Of a stretch of DNA of 64,000 bases, positions 1 through 11,639 are shown in pieces. Position numbers and translations under genes: made by a program. The stretch is from the NCBI GenBank assembly GCA_011033025.1, contig WFMF01000662.1, positions 1 through 64,000 on the forward strand. The letters run 5' to 3'. The stretch is from Beroe forskalii. Its lineage: Eukaryota > Ctenophora > Nuda > Beroida > Beroidae. Each line of letters begins with the position of its first letter. Within the stretch, counting starts at the first letter, position 1. The notes under the pieces were generated by a model. The model was not told the DNA's origin. It was given only the letters and a program-made list of their open reading frames with translations, and made no database searches.

Positions 1-480
1 AAATAAATAGTTGAGAAAAAAAAGGGTAAACTCGGGAAGACATCATTAAAAATTCCAAACATTTTCCTAACAAAAGAATTCCCCCAAAAAAGTTAATTTT
101 TTTGGTACAATGTAGGGAAAGGGGAACGGGAATTTTGAAACATAAATTTAATTCAAACGGACAAATAAAAAAACCAATTGAAAAAAAAAAAAGATAATTA
201 AAATTTTAAAATTAAGAAAGTTTTTGGAAAAATTAAAACCCATATTAACAAAATAAATAAAAGCGAACCCCCAAAAAATTTTTTTAAAAAAAAAAGGGTA
301 TAAAAGAAAAAAAATTGGCTTGTTTTAAAAAATTTTTCAAAGAAAAAGAACACAAAAAAATATTTTAATTTCATTTTTAAAAAAACAATGTTTTTAAAAT
401 GAAAGTAAGAAAAAAATTGGGTTTTGAAAACGTTTTATTCAAAAAATTTAAAAATGAAAAAAGGGGAAATTCAAGAATTA
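1..480. other. A-rich low-complexity sequence, no gene seen
   Basis: This stretch is dominated by A and T homopolymer runs broken by short G runs, with no long open frame and no recognisable repeat family. The texture resembles 24830-25300, and both may be poorly polished assembly rather than real sequence. No gene or regulatory site can be supported here. Confidence 0.5.
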
Positions 481-1075
481 AAGTTTATTAGAATAAAAAC
501 AGCAATATTTTATACAACTGGCTGGTTGGCCGGTTTTTTTATTTTTGATATTTACCGCTCTTTATGGGGTCCCTAAGAGAAAGTTGCTAGCAATAGTTCT
601 AAGAACACATTTGAGTACATTTGAAGACACTAATATCGAAATCACGAAAAAATGTGGTATTTAAGATAATTCAGCTCATTTTCGTACAGAGTACAGTCTA
701 GAACTTTAAGCAACTCATAGACCAGAATCATCCTACTGTTAACATCTCGATAGGTTCGCCAAAAGGTCGAATATGTTCCAGTGGCCGGTAAAGAACTGGA
801 GTGCTTGAAAGGAAAATCTCCTTGCATGAGGGCTCCTTAATTCTGATGAAAGGGTTTGCCGATTAAGACTGTAAGGAAACACTCACCCCGACATTGGAGC
901 TTAAGTTAGCTTCCCAGAACTCTCTCGACCCCAAGGCCCTGAAGTAAAATCCACTCTGCTCCCACTTCCAGGGCCTTTCCATCATTAATATCACCTTTCC
1001 ACAACTTATATCACCTCCTTCAACACCAGTGCTTCCTACAGCTTCACCTCCTGCCTCCATTCTTCCACCCTTATT

Positions 1076-1752
1076 GGGGGTTTCACTGTCCCAATTGTCC
1101 CAAACTTAAGAAAAAGTGGATTGGGACAGGGACAATTGAGACAAATGGGACATTTGGGACAATTGGGACAAATGGCTAAATGGGACAGAGAAAATAGAAC
1201 AAATTGGACTCAAAAAATGAATGCGGACTGGGACAATTGGGACATTTGGGACAAATGGGACAATTGGGACAAATGGGACAGAGAAAATGGAACAAATGGG
1301 GCTCAAAAAAGTGAATGCGGACTGGGACAAATGGGACATTTGGGACAAAAATGACAGAGACAACTGGGAATCAAATGATTGTGTTTTTGTGTGGCAGTTA
1401 GTGTTTTTTGTCTCACAGCCTGTTACATAGCAGCACTTGCGGCGTTGCAACTGCCACTGTCTTTTTCCCATCATAGGTTTCGGGATAGGGAAGTGGGAAC
1501 ACTTAACCACTGCAAACAAGCACAACCAAAATATGTACTTAGTATACTAGTATGAATATAACATTCATTTCAATGATAGAAAGTCTTGAATCAATGTAAA
1601 AAATGATAAATGACTGATTTTTTCAACTTTTTGTTTGTCCCAATTGTCCCAAATGTCCCATTTGTCCCAATTGTCCCAAAAACCAGTCCCAAACTCAAAA
1701 AAAGTAAATTGGGACAGGGACAATTGGGACAATTGGGACAGTGAAACTCCCC
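1076..1752. mobile_element. hAT-type MITE with a 9-bp satellite interior, 8-bp TSD
   Basis: The ends are GGGGGTTTCACTGTCCC and, read inward from the right, GGGGGAGTTTCACTGTCCC. The element is flanked by the 8-bp direct repeat CCCTTATT at 1068-1075 and 1753-1760. The related host element at 14630 lacks this insertion, which gives an empty site. An 8-bp target duplication fits the hAT superfamily. The interior holds 9-bp units of the type GGGACAAWT in both orientations around a unique core of about 330 bp. A second copy in opposite orientation lies at 8515-9322. The 9-bp period gives long stop-free frames that are by-products of the repeat rather than genes. Confidence 0.85.
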
Positions 1753-2413
1753 CCCTTATTCTTTCCAGTACAGCCGTCTTTGCCTCAATTTAGCCATGAA
1801 AGTGCCCACTGACCATTTAGTCTGCCTGCCTCAGTGCCTCACACTATTATAGTATCATAGATTCCTCAGCCTTGTCTCGCCTCATTACCTTGGCCTCCTC
1901 CTCAACTTCCTCATGATCAGCCTACTGCTCCTAAACTTCGTTTTGAGTCTTCTACCCAGTCTCCTCTTCCGTCTTATCATCCTGTTCTGCAGCCCCTTCC
2001 CTATGGCTCCCTCGTCCATCCCTATTGAGTGTTGCAGGAACCACCAACTCCCCCTTCCTGCTGCACACAGATCTATCCCTCTACCTGGGTACAGACCTTG
2101 GTACCTGGAAGAATGGCTTAGCCTGCACATCCCGGGTATGGGAACCAAGGCCCAAGATGTTCCGTGTCACCAGAGGAGATGTGTTCAAGCAATCTGCCCT
2201 GGAAACAAGGAGCAACGAGAAAATCCAGAGCCTCATTGAGAACTACTCGAGCTACTGCTGACAGCTTCCTGACTATGACTACATGTCTTAAAGAGGGACA
2301 GAGGATCAAGTGTCGGGGGATGTAATGTCGAAGGGTCAAATAAATTGCATGCCACACCACACTACACAAGAGGCCTAAGTCTATCCTCGACATCATTGCA
2401 AACTACCTTAGTA

Positions 2414-2896
2414 CGGCGTCACTTAATTAGTGCGGTTTGGAAAAAAACGCACTAATTAAGTGTATAGTATTTAAGTGCGCATAAAATTAAGTGTATGCTA
2501 ATTAAGTGAACAATTTTGTGAATTTTGCGTTTTTTCGATTTTGTTTTTTTGGGTCTGGGACATGAATTAATGAATAAATATACTACCGGATTTGAATCTA
2601 TAGGTCCTTGATAAGTTTGTAGTGGCCAAAAAAATAAGTGTAATTAAATGAGCTGTATATCGTGACCCTTAGCTAAAACTTAAATAGTTTAAAGAAAGAA
2701 ATTGTAAAGGATACTATAACCTATTACTGTAGAAAATTTGATCTATTTTCAAAATTGCTAAATTTTCGATTGTTGGTCCTATGAATATGACGTCCTGAAA
2801 TCAGGAGGAACATTTCAAATTCATTCAAATTTCCACATCGTTTTCTATCTCATAAAAAACCGCACTAATAAAGTGCGCGCAAATTACGTGATGCCG
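2414..2896. mobile_element. Small TIR element (MITE) nested in the 520-3494 element
   Basis: The left end begins CGGCGTCACTTAATTAGTGC. The right end, read inward, begins CGGCATCACGTAATT and also contains a TTATTAGTGCGG motif. The related element lacks this stretch: at about 16258 the sequence runs directly from CTTAGTAC to TTGGACTGC, which places the insertion cleanly. No coding sequence is seen. Any target duplication is short (3-4 bp) and ambiguous. Confidence 0.65.
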
Positions 2897-4003
2897 TTCT
2901 TGAACTGCAGAAACTATTTAGAACTGCTAGGCGAAGACTCATGAATGTCATTTCTAGGTCATTTATGTGCAGGGAGACAGCCAATAGAATTGAGTGTTCC
3001 ATGCATGAACAGGAAATAGTTGCAGGCATGGCAGGGAATCATGGATAACACCATAGGTATGACTATACTTGGATGGATTTGTAAGAGTATAAGGGAAGAA
3101 CCTTACAGTGGGGATGGTCTACACCTCAACTTATCAAGGGTTAAAACTACATATCCTAGACCATTAACAACTTTCAAAAATCTGACTTTCTTTGATTTAG
3201 GCCACATGAAACAGCATTATATAATCCTATGGAGATTTGGCCTTCTTCAAGCACAAGGGCAAATTTCGACTATTTCAAGGAGCTTGATTGACACATTTGA
3301 CACCCCCATAAATCAAATTAGCAAGAAAATGTCAGTTATATGTTATAGAAATTGATACAACTTTCAACTATATAATAATGCTCCTGGGAAAAACCAGGGA
3401 TAAAAAATGAAAATAATGGCCAATGGCTAATTGGCTGAAACAGCAATTTTTTAGACAATTGGCTTTCGGGTGGTGGGCCCCCCCCCCCCCCCCCCCAAAA
3501 AAAACTGACAACAACGAAAAATCCAACAAAATCCCACAATAACCTGATAACCATTCCCTTCTTGACTGTTTCAGGCAGTATCCTGGAACTGGGCTTTGCC
3601 TATTCAGCCTAGTTAAACCCCAATCAATGGAAATATTTGAAAAGAGATGGAGAATACCAGAACCTGACCAGAAATGACTGGCCTTGCCCATGAGGGCAGA
3701 GCTTGGTTCAAAGGCTCCATCCCAACCTACTCAAACATTTCAATAATTATGATAATATTATATACCTACCTTGCACTGGTATTCTACCTAAATATGGGCA
3801 TGATTTATCATACCTCTGATCTAGAAGTCTCTGTGTCAGGAAGGCACTTCAAAGCACAAACTTCCTCTGTTTCTCTGTTCACACATTTTCTGCAAATTTT
3901 CAGGAAATTGCTAGATTGAATTCTGATTGAACAAGCAATACTCTGTTTTGCAATGGATAGCACAAACTTTTTGTTTCTACTCAAATGGTCTGATTCTATT
4001 TCT

Positions 4004-4240
4004 TAGGCACATGTATAGTACATCGGTCAGTCCAATGGAATTGGTTGATTGATAAAAATCATATGAATGACTGATGTGTTTTACTGGTCCCAAATTACAT
4101 ACATTGTGTTCAAATAAGTGATAGCATAGTTGTTTCCCTACTAAACAAAGACTTCCTGTGTAAAACACATCAGTTGATCAAATGAAGTTGATCGATTGAC
4201 CAATTCCATTTGATCAACCAATGTACTATACATGTGCCTA
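4004..4240. mobile_element. 237-bp MITE with long terminal inverted repeats
   Basis: The left end TAGGCACATGTATAGTACAT is matched in reverse complement by the right end ATGTACTATACATGTGCCTA. The inverted similarity continues inward through the TGATCAA and CCAATT motifs for roughly 50 bp. The whole unit could fold into a hairpin. The TA ends would fit a Tc1/mariner-like insertion, but a target duplication cannot be separated from the terminus. Confidence 0.7.
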
Positions 4241-4307
4241 AATTTAAAACCTTATTTTGGCCTTTATCTAAGTAATTAATGAATTTTGTGAAAACAGTTT
4301 ACCTTAC

Positions 4308-4459
4308 AAATCCACTGAGACCTTCCCCAAGCTTTAAATCCCATGATATTGTGTAGCTATCTGATATGTCATGGACTTTCACTTTCAAATCATCTTCCCC
4401 AAAAGGGAGGCTGCCTTCCATCAGCCTTGCTCCTTCTAACAACCATAGACTGGGACTAG
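4308..4459 (-). CDS. Orphan internal coding exon, product not recognised
   Basis: On the minus strand a 152-nt open segment lies between a plausible acceptor (ATTTCACCTTGTAG before 4459) and a donor GTAAGG after 4308. It enters at phase 2 and leaves at phase 0, giving 50 codons that start SPSLWLLEGARLMEG and end LGEGLSGF. The segment is rich in acidic residues and does not resemble the surrounding transposons. I do not recognise the protein and could not find partner exons nearby; they may lie outside the window or in long transposon-filled introns. A chance open frame with splice-like ends remains possible. Confidence 0.4.
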
Positions 4460-5481
4460 CTACAAGGTGAAATTTCATAAGTTATTATAATTATTGTTAT
4501 AATTAGTATATGTGCTGTAAAAATTGATATTATTATATTATTATTATTATTACATCTGAATAGTACAAGTACTATTGAACCTCTACACATAGGCATAACA
4601 TTCACTTGACAAGTGACTCAAGGTAATAGTAACCCATATGTGTGCAGACCACTCGATTGAAAAAGGGCTCAATAGAGACACGCAAAAATTGTGTGCTTTT
4701 AATGAAACAATGGTTAATACACCATGATTATATCAAGTAAATATCTTCATCCAGATGATTTTGGGAAATATTATTTTGACGGAATTTGTATAGAAAGTTG
4801 AAGCACGCAGAGGAAAACCGCAAGTTTTTATCAAGGCCTCTGTCAGTTGAGCGATCTGCACAAATATGCGTTACATATCTGTGTGATTAATCAAATATTG
4901 GACATTTTAAACATAACTTGACACATATTTGAATCATCAAGAAAACTTTCTTCAAGACATCAATCTGCAAGACTTTTCTCCAACCCCATGCTTGAACACC
5001 AACATGATCCCTTTAGGGTAATTCAATGTGGAGAGCAGTAGGAACTAAGTGAGTCACACCAAGTGTGCAGGCATCATCAGTCCAATACCTACCTCAGCTT
5101 TTGGGGTGTTTAAATTGCAAGAGTTTTGTATGAGGTAGGCCCCCAGCAGTCACCCTCTGGTACCAGGGTATAGCACTGTCAGATGCAGTGACCACCTGCC
5201 TGATTGGAACTGAAATTGCTCTTTGGTCTTTGTCTTTACTCCAAGCATCAAGAAATTAAGCAACACTTAGTGCAGAGAGGTAGAAGACATGACATGAAGG
5301 ACAGTAAAATGGACTGTATGTGATCCTAAAACTACTTCATGGAATCCTACAAGTTTAAATTTGGACCTCCCTTCATACTAGGCCAATTTAAGGGTGCTGG
5401 GCTAGTTGCCATAAATCAGCTTTAAGATAAGTGCTCATTAGATAAGATAAGATTTACTGAAAAGAACCACATCTATTCAAT

Positions 5482-6421
5482 TAGGGGGGTCACATGAAAA
5501 ATCGACTTGGACTAATCCCCACAAAAATGGTACCAAAATGATCGGCACAATGAGTTCTTTCAAATGAACTAAGTTTTGTTGGTCTTTGAGACAATTTGAG
5601 GGAGTTATTGGCTGCACGTGGTCAAGGAGCCGCGCTCAAAATAAGCAACGCCGAAAATTTGCTTCAAATTACGGATATCAATCGGCATCACGAAACTCGC
5701 GATTGAAAAATAAATCATCCCTCAAATTACAAGATAAAACATGGAAATGAAAGCTCGATAATTCCTTTAACATTCCTCGAAACGTTCAGGGCAATACATG
5801 ATGTGGAAGAAGAGTTATCAATCTTCAAAGTCAACCGGGCAAAATTTGGACGTATTTTGTTCATAACTCGGCTCAGGATAGACGTAGAACAAATCTGAAA
5901 ACACTGTTAAATAGCGCGCAAGCGCCCCCGTGCATTCCCACGGCGCGCGCAATTGTAAATGTTGAAGCGTAGCACGTGCGCGCTGATTAATTTCGTTGTT
6001 TGGGTATATTTTGTGAGTTTCGCGTGTCGCAGTGAGAAAATGGGTTTTATCAAATTTCTATCTTCCCCATTTCTCATCGAATCATCATGAAACTTTCAGG
6101 AAAGTTGAAAAACATAATAAACAGCTTTCCTGACTAATTTTTTCTGAAAATCGAATCATGAGACGAGATATGAGCATTTGTGTACACAAATTCTATAAAT
6201 TGCATCATTTTTGTCCACAACTTCCGTGAGGAGCAAAATTTCCAGACAAAATTAGTCAGGAAACTCCTTTTATGTCTTTTACGGCATATATCCAAATTTC
6301 AGACAGAACCCATTTATACCTTTTGAGTTATGACACTTTTAATGCGAAAAAATGTGTTACACTTTTTATCGTAATTTCGTGCTAGTACTTTGTGCGCAAG
6401 TACGCGATTGTGACACCCCTA
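5482..6421. mobile_element. Probable TIR element, about 940 bp
   Basis: The left end TAGGGGGGTCACA is matched by the inverted right end TAGGGGTGTCACA. The interior has no long open frame but holds GC-rich patches such as CACGGCGCGCGC near 5940. Only the terminal 13 bp or so are clearly inverted, so the call rests on modest evidence. Confidence 0.4.
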
Positions 6422-6804
6422 CTTCAACAAATGATTAGCCTTTTGGTAGTTTTTCCGTCAATACACCTATATTTAATGCAAAAGTAAAAGTAAAGTAAGC
6501 ATAATGGTATCAAATCATCTCTAATCTCATACCCACTTGATCAATATCAAATGTTAACAATTATTTAGCACCATTTCACTCCGGTGCCCATTCCAAATAA
6601 TATCATTAATAAAAAGCAATTTTACAAAGAAATTTGCAATAAAATATAAATATTTGAATGTAAATAATGCATTCTGATGAACTCTGCAGCGCAGCACTGC
6701 TCTAGGAATTGCCCGTCCTAACTAGGACCCTTTCCTAAGCCCGCATAGGTGTGTGTACGCGCGCCGCGCTACCCTACGCTACCCTGTTCTGAGGAAGCGC
6801 GCCG

Positions 6805-7443
6805 GGTTTATTCCTTGTTTCGGGTTGATTCGCTTGTTTTCGGCTTGTTTCGCCTTGTTTCGGCGAAACAAGTTGAATCAGCCACAACAACCAAACAAAT
6901 CAGCCCAAAACAAGCGATCAACCGAAACAAGCGAATCAACAAATAAGCGAATCAACGAAACAAGCGAATCAACCCGAAACAACCCGAAGCAAGCCGAATC
7001 GACATGAACTACGAGCAGTTTTGCATTTTCCGTTTGTTTCGGGTTGATTCGCCTTGTTTCAAGTTGGTTCGCTGTTTCGCTTGTTTCGCTTGATATAGCA
7101 GCAAAACACGAAACAACCGAAACAACCCGAATCAAGCCAAAATTTTACTAAAAAAGTGAACAACCCGAAACAACCCGAAACAAGCTGAAACAAGCCGAAA
7201 CAAGCCGAAACAAGTGGAAAATGCAAAACTGCTTGTTTCGGGTTGTTTCGGGTGATTCGCTTGTTTCGGGTTGTTCCTGTTGTTTCGCTTGTTTCAGGCT
7301 GTTTCGGGTTGTTTCGGCTCGTTTCGCCTTGTTTCGGCTTGTTTCGGAAGGTTTTTGGGTTGGTTCGGGGTGGTTTCGGGTCGTTCCGCTTGTTTCGGCT
7401 TGTTTCGGGGTGGTTTCGCTAGTTCCTGCTTTTAGTATCTACG
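6805..7443. repeat. 10-bp satellite (CCGAAACAAC) in alternating orientation
   Basis: Tandem 10-bp units of the type CCGAAACAAC, and their complement GTTGTTTCGG, fill this stretch and switch strand several times, so large hairpins are possible. The right edge reads CTTTTAGTATCTACG, the complement of which (GATACTAAAAG) also starts the related array at 17400. The two arrays are therefore probably one MITE family with a satellite interior. The many open frames inside are repeat artefacts. Confidence 0.75.
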
Positions 7444-8225
7444 ATGAAGGAGGTATAAAAACTAATACCAAAAATGGTTAAATTTGAAAAACCATGAAAA
7501 AATCACAAATCAGAAACAAAATTGGCGCTATTTTATTATTTTATAAAGGTGTGAAATTATGGAAAAAATTTATACCATGTGATAAATATAAATCTGCTTG
7601 AAATTAGCGACAACAAGAATTGCATAAATCTTGTTTGTCGTCTGTCCGTTCGATATGCAAGCACTTAATTTCCCTCCCCTGCGGTGCTTGGAGTTGATGT
7701 TGAATTAGTATCATGATACAACACATGCTGTCCTACTTGCGATCCTAGTAAGAGTTATTTAATCTGCTGCGGTTTGATCCGTCCATATCCCTTGGTTACT
7801 AATGGCAACAACATATATGCTAATCTAAGGGCGTAATTGCAAAAAGACTACAGTAAGAGATCCCCATATATTTTCGTATCACATGAAATTTCAATGTTTC
7901 AATATGGCGCTTTCATTTAACGTTTAGTATTAACATGTGAGTTGACGTAGCTTAGGTCGCATTTACTAAACAGGTATATCCCTGCTTGCGTTAAATAAAC
8001 TAGGTGTGTACCCGTCCTACGGACAGTAATTTAATGAAGGAAGGCGCATAAGCTAACGGCCATAGGTCCATTTGATAGTAATTTACCGTGCGAGTTTGCA
8101 TTTAAAATTAATGTTGTATGCTGATTCAATTTTTGCAATAAGGGCGTGGCCCCACGCCCCTCAGGGTGACCCAATATTGCGGACAAAATTCTAAAAAAAT
8201 TATTCATCATAAGCAACTCGATGGC

Positions 8226-8450
8226 GAATCCAATGTCTTATCTATAGAGGTGTATGGGTATACCAAAACATAACAAAATACTGCTTATCGATTTTCTAAT
8301 TCAAGGACTGACATGAGAGGCGAAGAGATTAAACTGTGAATCATCAGCAGTTACCCTACAGTTGTAAGGCTTCCCTGCCATCTGCGATGTAGTTGTCCCA
8401 TCAGCAGGTGACAAAGGGAAACGGAGGGGTTTCGGCCCACGTACCCCTCA
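8226..8450. repeat. Dispersed repeat, second copy at 49501-49735
   Basis: Starting at CCAATGTCTTATCTATA and running to GTTTCGGCCCACGTA, this sequence is closely matched in the same orientation near 49501-49712. At that second place the neighbouring tandem copies lack it, so it behaves as a mobile insert. A partial relative of its left part occurs near 13696. No open frame of note is seen. Confidence 0.65.
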
Positions 8451-8514
8451 CAGCTTACAACTGCAAGGCTGGGCTACCCAGGACTCCGGATTCCTGAGCA
8501 ACACAGTTTAGAGG

Positions 8515-9322
8515 GGGGAGTTTCACTTTCCCAATTGTCCCAATTGTCCCTGTCCCAATTTACTTTTTTTTGAGTTTGGGACTGGTTTTTGGGACAATTG
8601 GGACAAATGGGACATTTGGGACAATTGGGACAAACAAAAAGTTGAAAAAATCAGTCATTTATTATTTTTTACATTGATTCAAGACTTTCTATCATTGAAA
8701 TGAATGTTATATTCATACTAGTATACAAAGTACATATTTTGGTTGTGTTTGTTTGCAGTGGTTAAGTGTTCCCACTTCCCTATCCCGAAACCTATGATGG
8801 GAAAAAGACAGTGGCAGTTGCAACGCAGCAAGTGCTGCTATGTAACAGGCTGTGAGACAAAAAACACGAACTGCCACTCAAAAACACAATCATTTGATTC
8901 CCAGTTGTCTTTGTCATTTTTGTCCCAATTGTCCCAAATGTCCCATTGGTCCCAAATGTCCCATTTGTACCAGTCCGCATTCACTTTTTTGAGTCCCATT
9001 TGTTCCATTTTCTCTCTCCCATTTGTCCCAATTGTCCCATTTGTCCCAAATGTCCCGATTGTCCCAGTCCGCATTCATTTTTTAGTCCATTTTGTTCTAT
9101 TTTCTCTGTCCCATTTGTCCCAATTGTCCCATTTGTCCCAAATGTCCCTGTCCCAATCCACTTTGTCTTGAGTTTGGGACAATTGGGACAATTTTTTTAG
9201 TCCATTTTGTTCTATTTTCTCTGTCCCATTTGTCCCAATTGTCCCATTTGTCCCAAATGTCCCTGTCCCAATCCACTTTGTCTTGAGTTTGGGACAATTG
9301 GGACAGTGAAACCCCCCCCCCC
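8515..9322. mobile_element. Second hAT-type satellite MITE, 8-bp TSD
   Basis: This is the inverted relative of the element at 1076-1752, with the same termini (GGGGAGTTTCACTTTCCC and the inverted GTTTCACTGTCCC) and the same unique core. The 8-bp direct repeat TTTAGAGG flanks it at 8507-8514 and 9323-9330. The right half carries an extra tandem duplication of about 115 bp (compare 9091-9190 with 9207-9300). One short open frame in the core, starting MCLFAVVKCSHFP, is kept in both copies. No known domain was recognised in it. Confidence 0.85.
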
Positions 9323-9405
9323 TTTAGAGGGAAGGGGTAGACAAAAGAAAGAGTTCAGTAGAGGTGAAAGATCAATGATTGTTATAATCGTGTGGAATAT
9401 CTTAA

Positions 9406-10104
9406 GGGGGCCGGGGGGGGGTCTGAGGTCGATTTTCGGTTTTTTGTTGTTTCTGATAGAGGAGAACGCCAGCTACAAGTAGGTTTTTACCCCATGAAAA
9501 AATATTGTTCCTAGCCAAAGTCATGAATATTTTAAATCGCAGGTTTTCGCCTGTAATTTACAGTCTTGTGGCAAAACTTAAGGCGTGATTTGCCGAAAAT
9601 TAACTTTAAATAATACTCTTCCTACAAATTTTGAGATAGACCCTTGAAACCAGTTATGTTCTAGGGCATAAAACTAAACTTTGCATCGAGCCAATTTTTG
9701 ATTTAGGCCTCAGAAGTGAAATTATCGATTTTTGAAATCTGAAAATCACCAATTTCGATGATTTTTGTGACAGGAGCCAACTTTGAAAATTCATATTTTA
9801 ACTTGAGGCCTAAATCAAAATCGGCTCGATGCAAAAGTTTAGTTTATGCCCTAGAACATAACTACCAAGTTTCAAGGGTTCATCTCAAAATTTGTAGGAA
9901 GAGTATTATTTAAAGTTAATTTTCGGCAATCACGTCGTAAGTTTGCGCGACACTGTAATTACAGGCGAACCTACGATTTGAAAAATTCATAACTTGGCTA
10001 GAACAATATTTTTTCATGGGGTAAAAACCTACTTGTAGCTGGCGTTCTCCTCTATCAGAAACAACAAAAAACCGAAAATCGACCTCAGACCCCCCCCAGC
10101 CCCC
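9406..10104. mobile_element. Foldback element in a TTAA target (piggyBac-like MITE)
   Basis: The whole 699 bp is nearly one palindrome. The left arm starts GGGGGCCGGGGGGGGGTCTG, the right arm read inward starts GGGGGCTGGGGGGGGTCTG, and the arms are about 310 bp each around a short spacer near 9755. TTAA lies directly outside both ends (9402-9405 and 10105-10108), which is the target duplication of piggyBac-type transposases. There is no coding sequence, so it must have been moved in trans. Confidence 0.8.
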
Positions 10105-11029
10105 TTAATATAAAGCTTTTAAAACCTGAATTTGAACGTTAAAATAAAAGGGAGGTTGCAGGCATCTGCCTGTTCAGCCCCAATTTTGAAAAAATTCGAA
10201 ACTTCATTTTTGCAGAAAAAAAGGGCGTGGCTCCCCACGCCCCTCAGGGTGGCCGCAAAAATTTATATTTTATTATTGCTATAAATTTCAACGACGATTG
10301 AAAAATAATTTCGATGCTAACTTGAAAATGAATCGAAATTATTCTTAAATCGTGTTGCAAGAAATTTATAATAAATAATCAGAAAAATGTAAAAATATAG
10401 AATTTTTTGCGGCCACCCTCAGGGGCATGGGGACCACGCCCTTTTTTCTGCAAAAAATTAAAGTTTCAAATTTTTTAAAATTTCCTTCGCTATCGAGTTG
10501 CTTATGATGAATAAAAATTTTGAGAATTTTGTCCGAATTATTGGGTTACCCTGAGGCCACGCCCTTTTTTTCCACAAAAATTAAAGTTTCGAATTTTTTC
10601 AAAATTCCTTTGCCTTCGAGTTGCTTATGATGAGTAAAGGTTTTGAGGGGCGTGGGAGGACACGCCCTTATTGCAAAAATTGAATCATCATTCAAAATTA
10701 ATTTTAACTGAAAACTCGCATGGTAAAATTACTATCAAATGGACCTATGGCCGTTAGCTAATGCACCTTCCTTCATTAAGTTACCGTCCATAGGACGGGA
10801 ACACATCTAGTATTAATAACACGTTACACGCATTATATATAGTAAGATAAACCCCATATCCAAAAAATTTAAAATTTCCACACAGACCAATTTTTACACT
10901 TTCTGAGGCCCGCTCGCTTCGCTCGCGAAGGTTGGCTACATTTTTGCTATAGTGCTAATATACCAGTATACCACTTCAGAAGCCGAGTAAGACGTTTTGT
11001 GTAAATGAAATTGTCGCCTTATAACGATT

Positions 11030-11605
11030 TTAACCCTAAATTTACCCGAATTTCAAGGTGTCTTACGTATGAAATCTAAAACGAAAGAACGAAATGAATT
11101 TGGAATGACAAGCAGGGGTCTGGGGGCGGCAGCACCCAGAAGCCTGACGTTCTGGGTAGATGATATTTTATCTTAAAGTGATGCTTACCCAAATTTAAGC
11201 CGAAATTTCAAGGTTCCTGACACAAGAAACCTAAAACGAAATGAATTTGGAATGACAAGCAGGGGCCTGGGGGCGGCAGCCCCCAGAAACCAGACGTTCT
11301 GAGTAGATGATATTTTATCTTTAAAAAGTGATTCTTACCCAAATTTAAGCCGAAATTTCAAGGTTCCTGACACAAGAAACCTAAAACGAAATGAATTTGG
11401 AATGACAAGCAGGGGTCTGGGGGCGGCAGCCCCCAGAAGCCAGACGTTCTGAGTAGATGATATTTTATCTTATAGCGATTCTTACCTTATTTTAGCAGAA
11501 ATTTCAAGGTGCCTGACACAAGAAGCCTTAAACGAAATGAATTTCGAATGATAAGCAGGGGTCTGGAGGCGGCAGCCCCCAGAAGCCAGGTGTTCTAAAT
11601 GGAAG
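11030..11605. repeat. Four tandem copies of a 147-bp unit
   Basis: The AGCAGGGGTCTGGGGGCGGC motif recurs at about 11111, 11258, 11408 and 11554, giving spacings of 147, 150 and 146 bp. Each unit also contains CGAAATTTCAAGGT, a GAAATGAATTTGGAATGACA motif and TAGATGATATTTTATCTT. The outer units are more diverged. No open frame is conserved. The spacing equals the DNA length of a nucleosome core, which may be coincidence. Confidence 0.8.
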
Positions 11606-11639
11606 AAATTGGCGCCTCATAGTGATTCTTAACCGTAAT

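Larger units (their letters stand above)
520..3494. mobile_element. Diverged copy of a GC-ended TIR element (same family as 14101-16853)
   Basis: The left end (about 520, a GGCTGGTTGGCCGG motif) and the right end (3421-3494, a GGCCAATGGC motif followed by a run of Cs) are diverged versions of the terminal repeats of the element at 14101-16853. The interior matches that element in order: the CATTTGAAGACACTAATATC block at 617, the proline/serine-rich block near 960-1070, the TGCTGACAGCTTCCTGACTA block near 2258 and the block at 3000-3360. Two smaller elements are nested inside (1076-1752 and 2414-2896). No transposase domain was recognised. The open frames are short and broken, so it is probably non-autonomous or decayed. 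Both end positions are approximate. Confidence 0.55.
8000..10810. mobile_element. 2.8-kb foldback element hosting nested insertions
   Basis: The left end CTAGGTGTGTACCCGTCCTA (from 8000) is matched by the inverted right end CTAGATGTGTTCCCGTCCTA (from 10810). Inverted similarity continues through the AGTAATTTAATGAAGGAAGG motif and the GGGCGTGGCCCCACGCCCC motif, so the outer arms are roughly 200 bp or more. Between the arms sit at least two independent elements (8515-9322 and 9406-10104) and a dispersed 230-bp repeat (8226-8450). A second inverted pair lies at 10218-10260 and 10420-10455. No transposase was seen. Confidence 0.65.

Noticed and set aside
1121-1525. Long frames rich in WDNWDKWD or LSQLSQMSH in the 9-bp satellite elements
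   Set aside because: A 9-bp repeat has no stops in several frames on both strands. The frames exist only because of the repeat period.
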